Source: an uncultured bacterium (GTDB lineage: Bacteria; Planctomycetota; UBA1135; GCA-002686595). From it: a stretch of DNA of 7,303 bases. Each line of letters starts with the position of its first letter. Position 1 is the first letter of the stretch. The stretch spans positions 1 through 7,303 of the forward strand of contig CAJXRJ010000383.1 in NCBI GenBank assembly GCA_913058555.1, in the 5' to 3' direction. The notes below the pieces were generated by a model. The model worked only from the letters and a program-made list of their open reading frames with translations, was not told the DNA's origin and made no database searches. Both the position numbers and the translations under genes were made by a program. This document shows, one piece after another, positions 6,037 through 7,303 of the stretch.

Positions 6037-7294
6037 TTGTCCGTCCAAACCACCGACCTCGTCGCGCTTGTCCACCTGGGCTGCGCACGCAATCTGATCG
6101 ACTCTGAGCTCATCCTCGGCCGCATGGCCGATGAGGGGCTCGTCGTGACCGGCGATCCGGCCGAAGCCCACACGGTGGTGCTCAACACCTGTTCCTTCAT
6201 CGGGCCGGCGCGGGAGGAGAGCCACGGGGCGATCCGTGACCTCGTGGCGCGCAAGAAGGCCGGGGACCTCGGCGCGGTCGTTGTGGCGGGCTGCCTGGTG
6301 CAGCGCTACAAGCACACGCTCGCGCGCCAGTACCCCGAGGTCGACGTCTTCGCGGAGATCAGCGACTACCGCGAGCTCGCGAAGTCGATCAAGCGCATCT
6401 CCGAGGGCGACGCCAGCCATCAGCGCTACCTCGCAGGTCCCGGCCTGCGGGAGCCGGCCCGGGAAGGTTCGCGCCTGCTCGCCACCCCGGGGAGCTACGC
6501 CTACCTGCGCATCTCCCACGGCTGCGACCACACGTGTTCGTTCTGCGCCATCCCCGGCATCCGTGGCCCTCACCGCTCCAAGCGGCCGGCGGCCGTCTGC
6601 GAAGAGGCGGAGGAGCTGATCGGCGCGGGCGTGAAGGAGCTCGTCGTCGTGGCCGAGGATTCCACGGCCTGGGGCCGGGACTTTGGCATGGAGCTCCCCG
6701 AGCTCGTCCAGTCCCTGGCCGATCTCGACGGTGACGCGCGCGTGCGGCTCATGTACGCGTACCCGAACCGCTTCCCGTGGGACCTCGCCAAGCTCCTGGC
6801 GGACCACCCGAAGGTCGTGCCGTACCTCGATATCCCGATCCAGCACGCCGCGACGAACACGCTCCGCGCCATGCGGCGCGCGGGCAGCGGCGACCAGGTC
6901 CGCAAGATCCTCGACCGGCTCAAGAGCGAGGTGCCGAACATCACCCTCCGCACGACGGTGCTGCTCGGGTTTCCCGGGGAGACCGACGAGGACGCCGCCC
7001 AGGTCGTGGACCTCGTGCGCGACTACGGCCTCTCGCGCCTCGGCGCGTTCACCTACTCGCCGGAGGAAGGCACGCCCGGGTTCGACCTTGATGGCGCCGT
7101 CCCAGAGGACGTCGCCGCGGCCCGCCGCGACGCGGTCCTCGCCGAGCGCGACGCCCAGCTCAAGAAGACCCAGGAGGCCGCCATCGGCTCCGTGGTCGAG
7201 GTTCTCGTGGACGAACCGCCTGACCCCGACGGCGGATTCGTCTGCGGCCGCGCCGACACCGACGCCCCCGAGGTCGACATGATCACCTTCGCCC
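6037..7294 (+). CDS. rimO: Ribosomal protein S12 methylthiotransferase RimO, 3'-truncated by contig end
   Basis: A radical-SAM enzyme that adds a methylthio group to the conserved aspartate of ribosomal protein S12 (Asp88/89 in E. coli). The N-terminal methylthiotransferase domain has the three auxiliary-cluster cysteines at residues 16 (HLGCARN), 52 (NTCSFI) and 86 (AGCLVQ). The radical-SAM CxxxCxxC is C163, C167, C170 (GCDHTCSFC). PYLDIPIQHA and the TRAM-domain GRADTDAPEVD favour RimO over its relative MiaB. About 419 residues are present against 441 for E. coli, so roughly the last 25-40 residues are missing. The TTG at 6037 is the only plausible start after the upstream stop: the frame is the same as the preceding gene, whose TGA is at 6019-6021, and 15 bases separate them. 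I see no clear Shine-Dalgarno, so coupling to upstream translation is likely. Real sequence ends near 7294; later codons come from adapter. Confidence 0.95.
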
Positions 7295-7303
7295 CTGTCT
7301 CTT
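7295..7303 (-). other. Start of Nextera Tn5 mosaic-end adapter (sequencing artefact)
   Basis: The last nine bases, ctgtctctt, are the reverse complement of aagagacag, the final bases of the Tn5 mosaic end seen complete at 40-48. Nine bases alone could be chance, but their exact position at the contig end, with a full adapter at the other end, makes residual adapter the best reading. They interrupt rimO and should be trimmed. Confidence 0.88.

Overview
The window is a short, high-GC bacterial contig from an unnamed organism. Three genes lie head to tail on the + strand, and both ends carry Illumina Nextera (Tn5) adapter sequence. Genomic DNA therefore runs from about 49 to 7294. Third positions are strongly G/C and two of the three starts are TTG. 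I cannot assign a phylum safely. The high GC and the ftsK/rimO pairing would fit a myxobacteria-like or other former deltaproteobacterial lineage, but that is a low-confidence guess from memory. Layout: 1-48 is adapter. 49-119 is a short leader with an in-frame stop and a Shine-Dalgarno-like GGAG just before a TTG start. 120-2933 is a complete FtsK/SpoIIIE DNA translocase: four membrane spans, a Lys-rich then Asp/Glu-rich linker, a RecA-type motor, and a C-terminal gamma winged helix. 2938-6021 is a 1027-residue protein built on the FtsK plan (four predicted membrane spans, a basic then very acidic linker, a C-terminal FtsK-gamma-like winged helix), but I see no motor domain in it. 6037-7294 is rimO, the ribosomal protein S12 methylthiotransferase, cut off in its last (TRAM) domain by the contig end. 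7295-7303 is the start of the adapter on the other strand. The genes are separated by only 4 and 15 bases, so they look like one transcription unit. FtsK should pump DNA at the division septum and help resolve chromosome dimers. The second protein is the most interesting item. It appears to be a motorless FtsK paralogue kept next to FtsK, sharing its membrane-linker-gamma layout and an unusual GNPIDP linker motif. Its gamma recognition helix has lost the arginine expected to read the KOPS DNA signal. It could be an FtsK partner, a regulator, or a septal scaffold; these are inferences. RimO modifies ribosomes and has no obvious functional link to the other two, so its place is probably inherited operon context.
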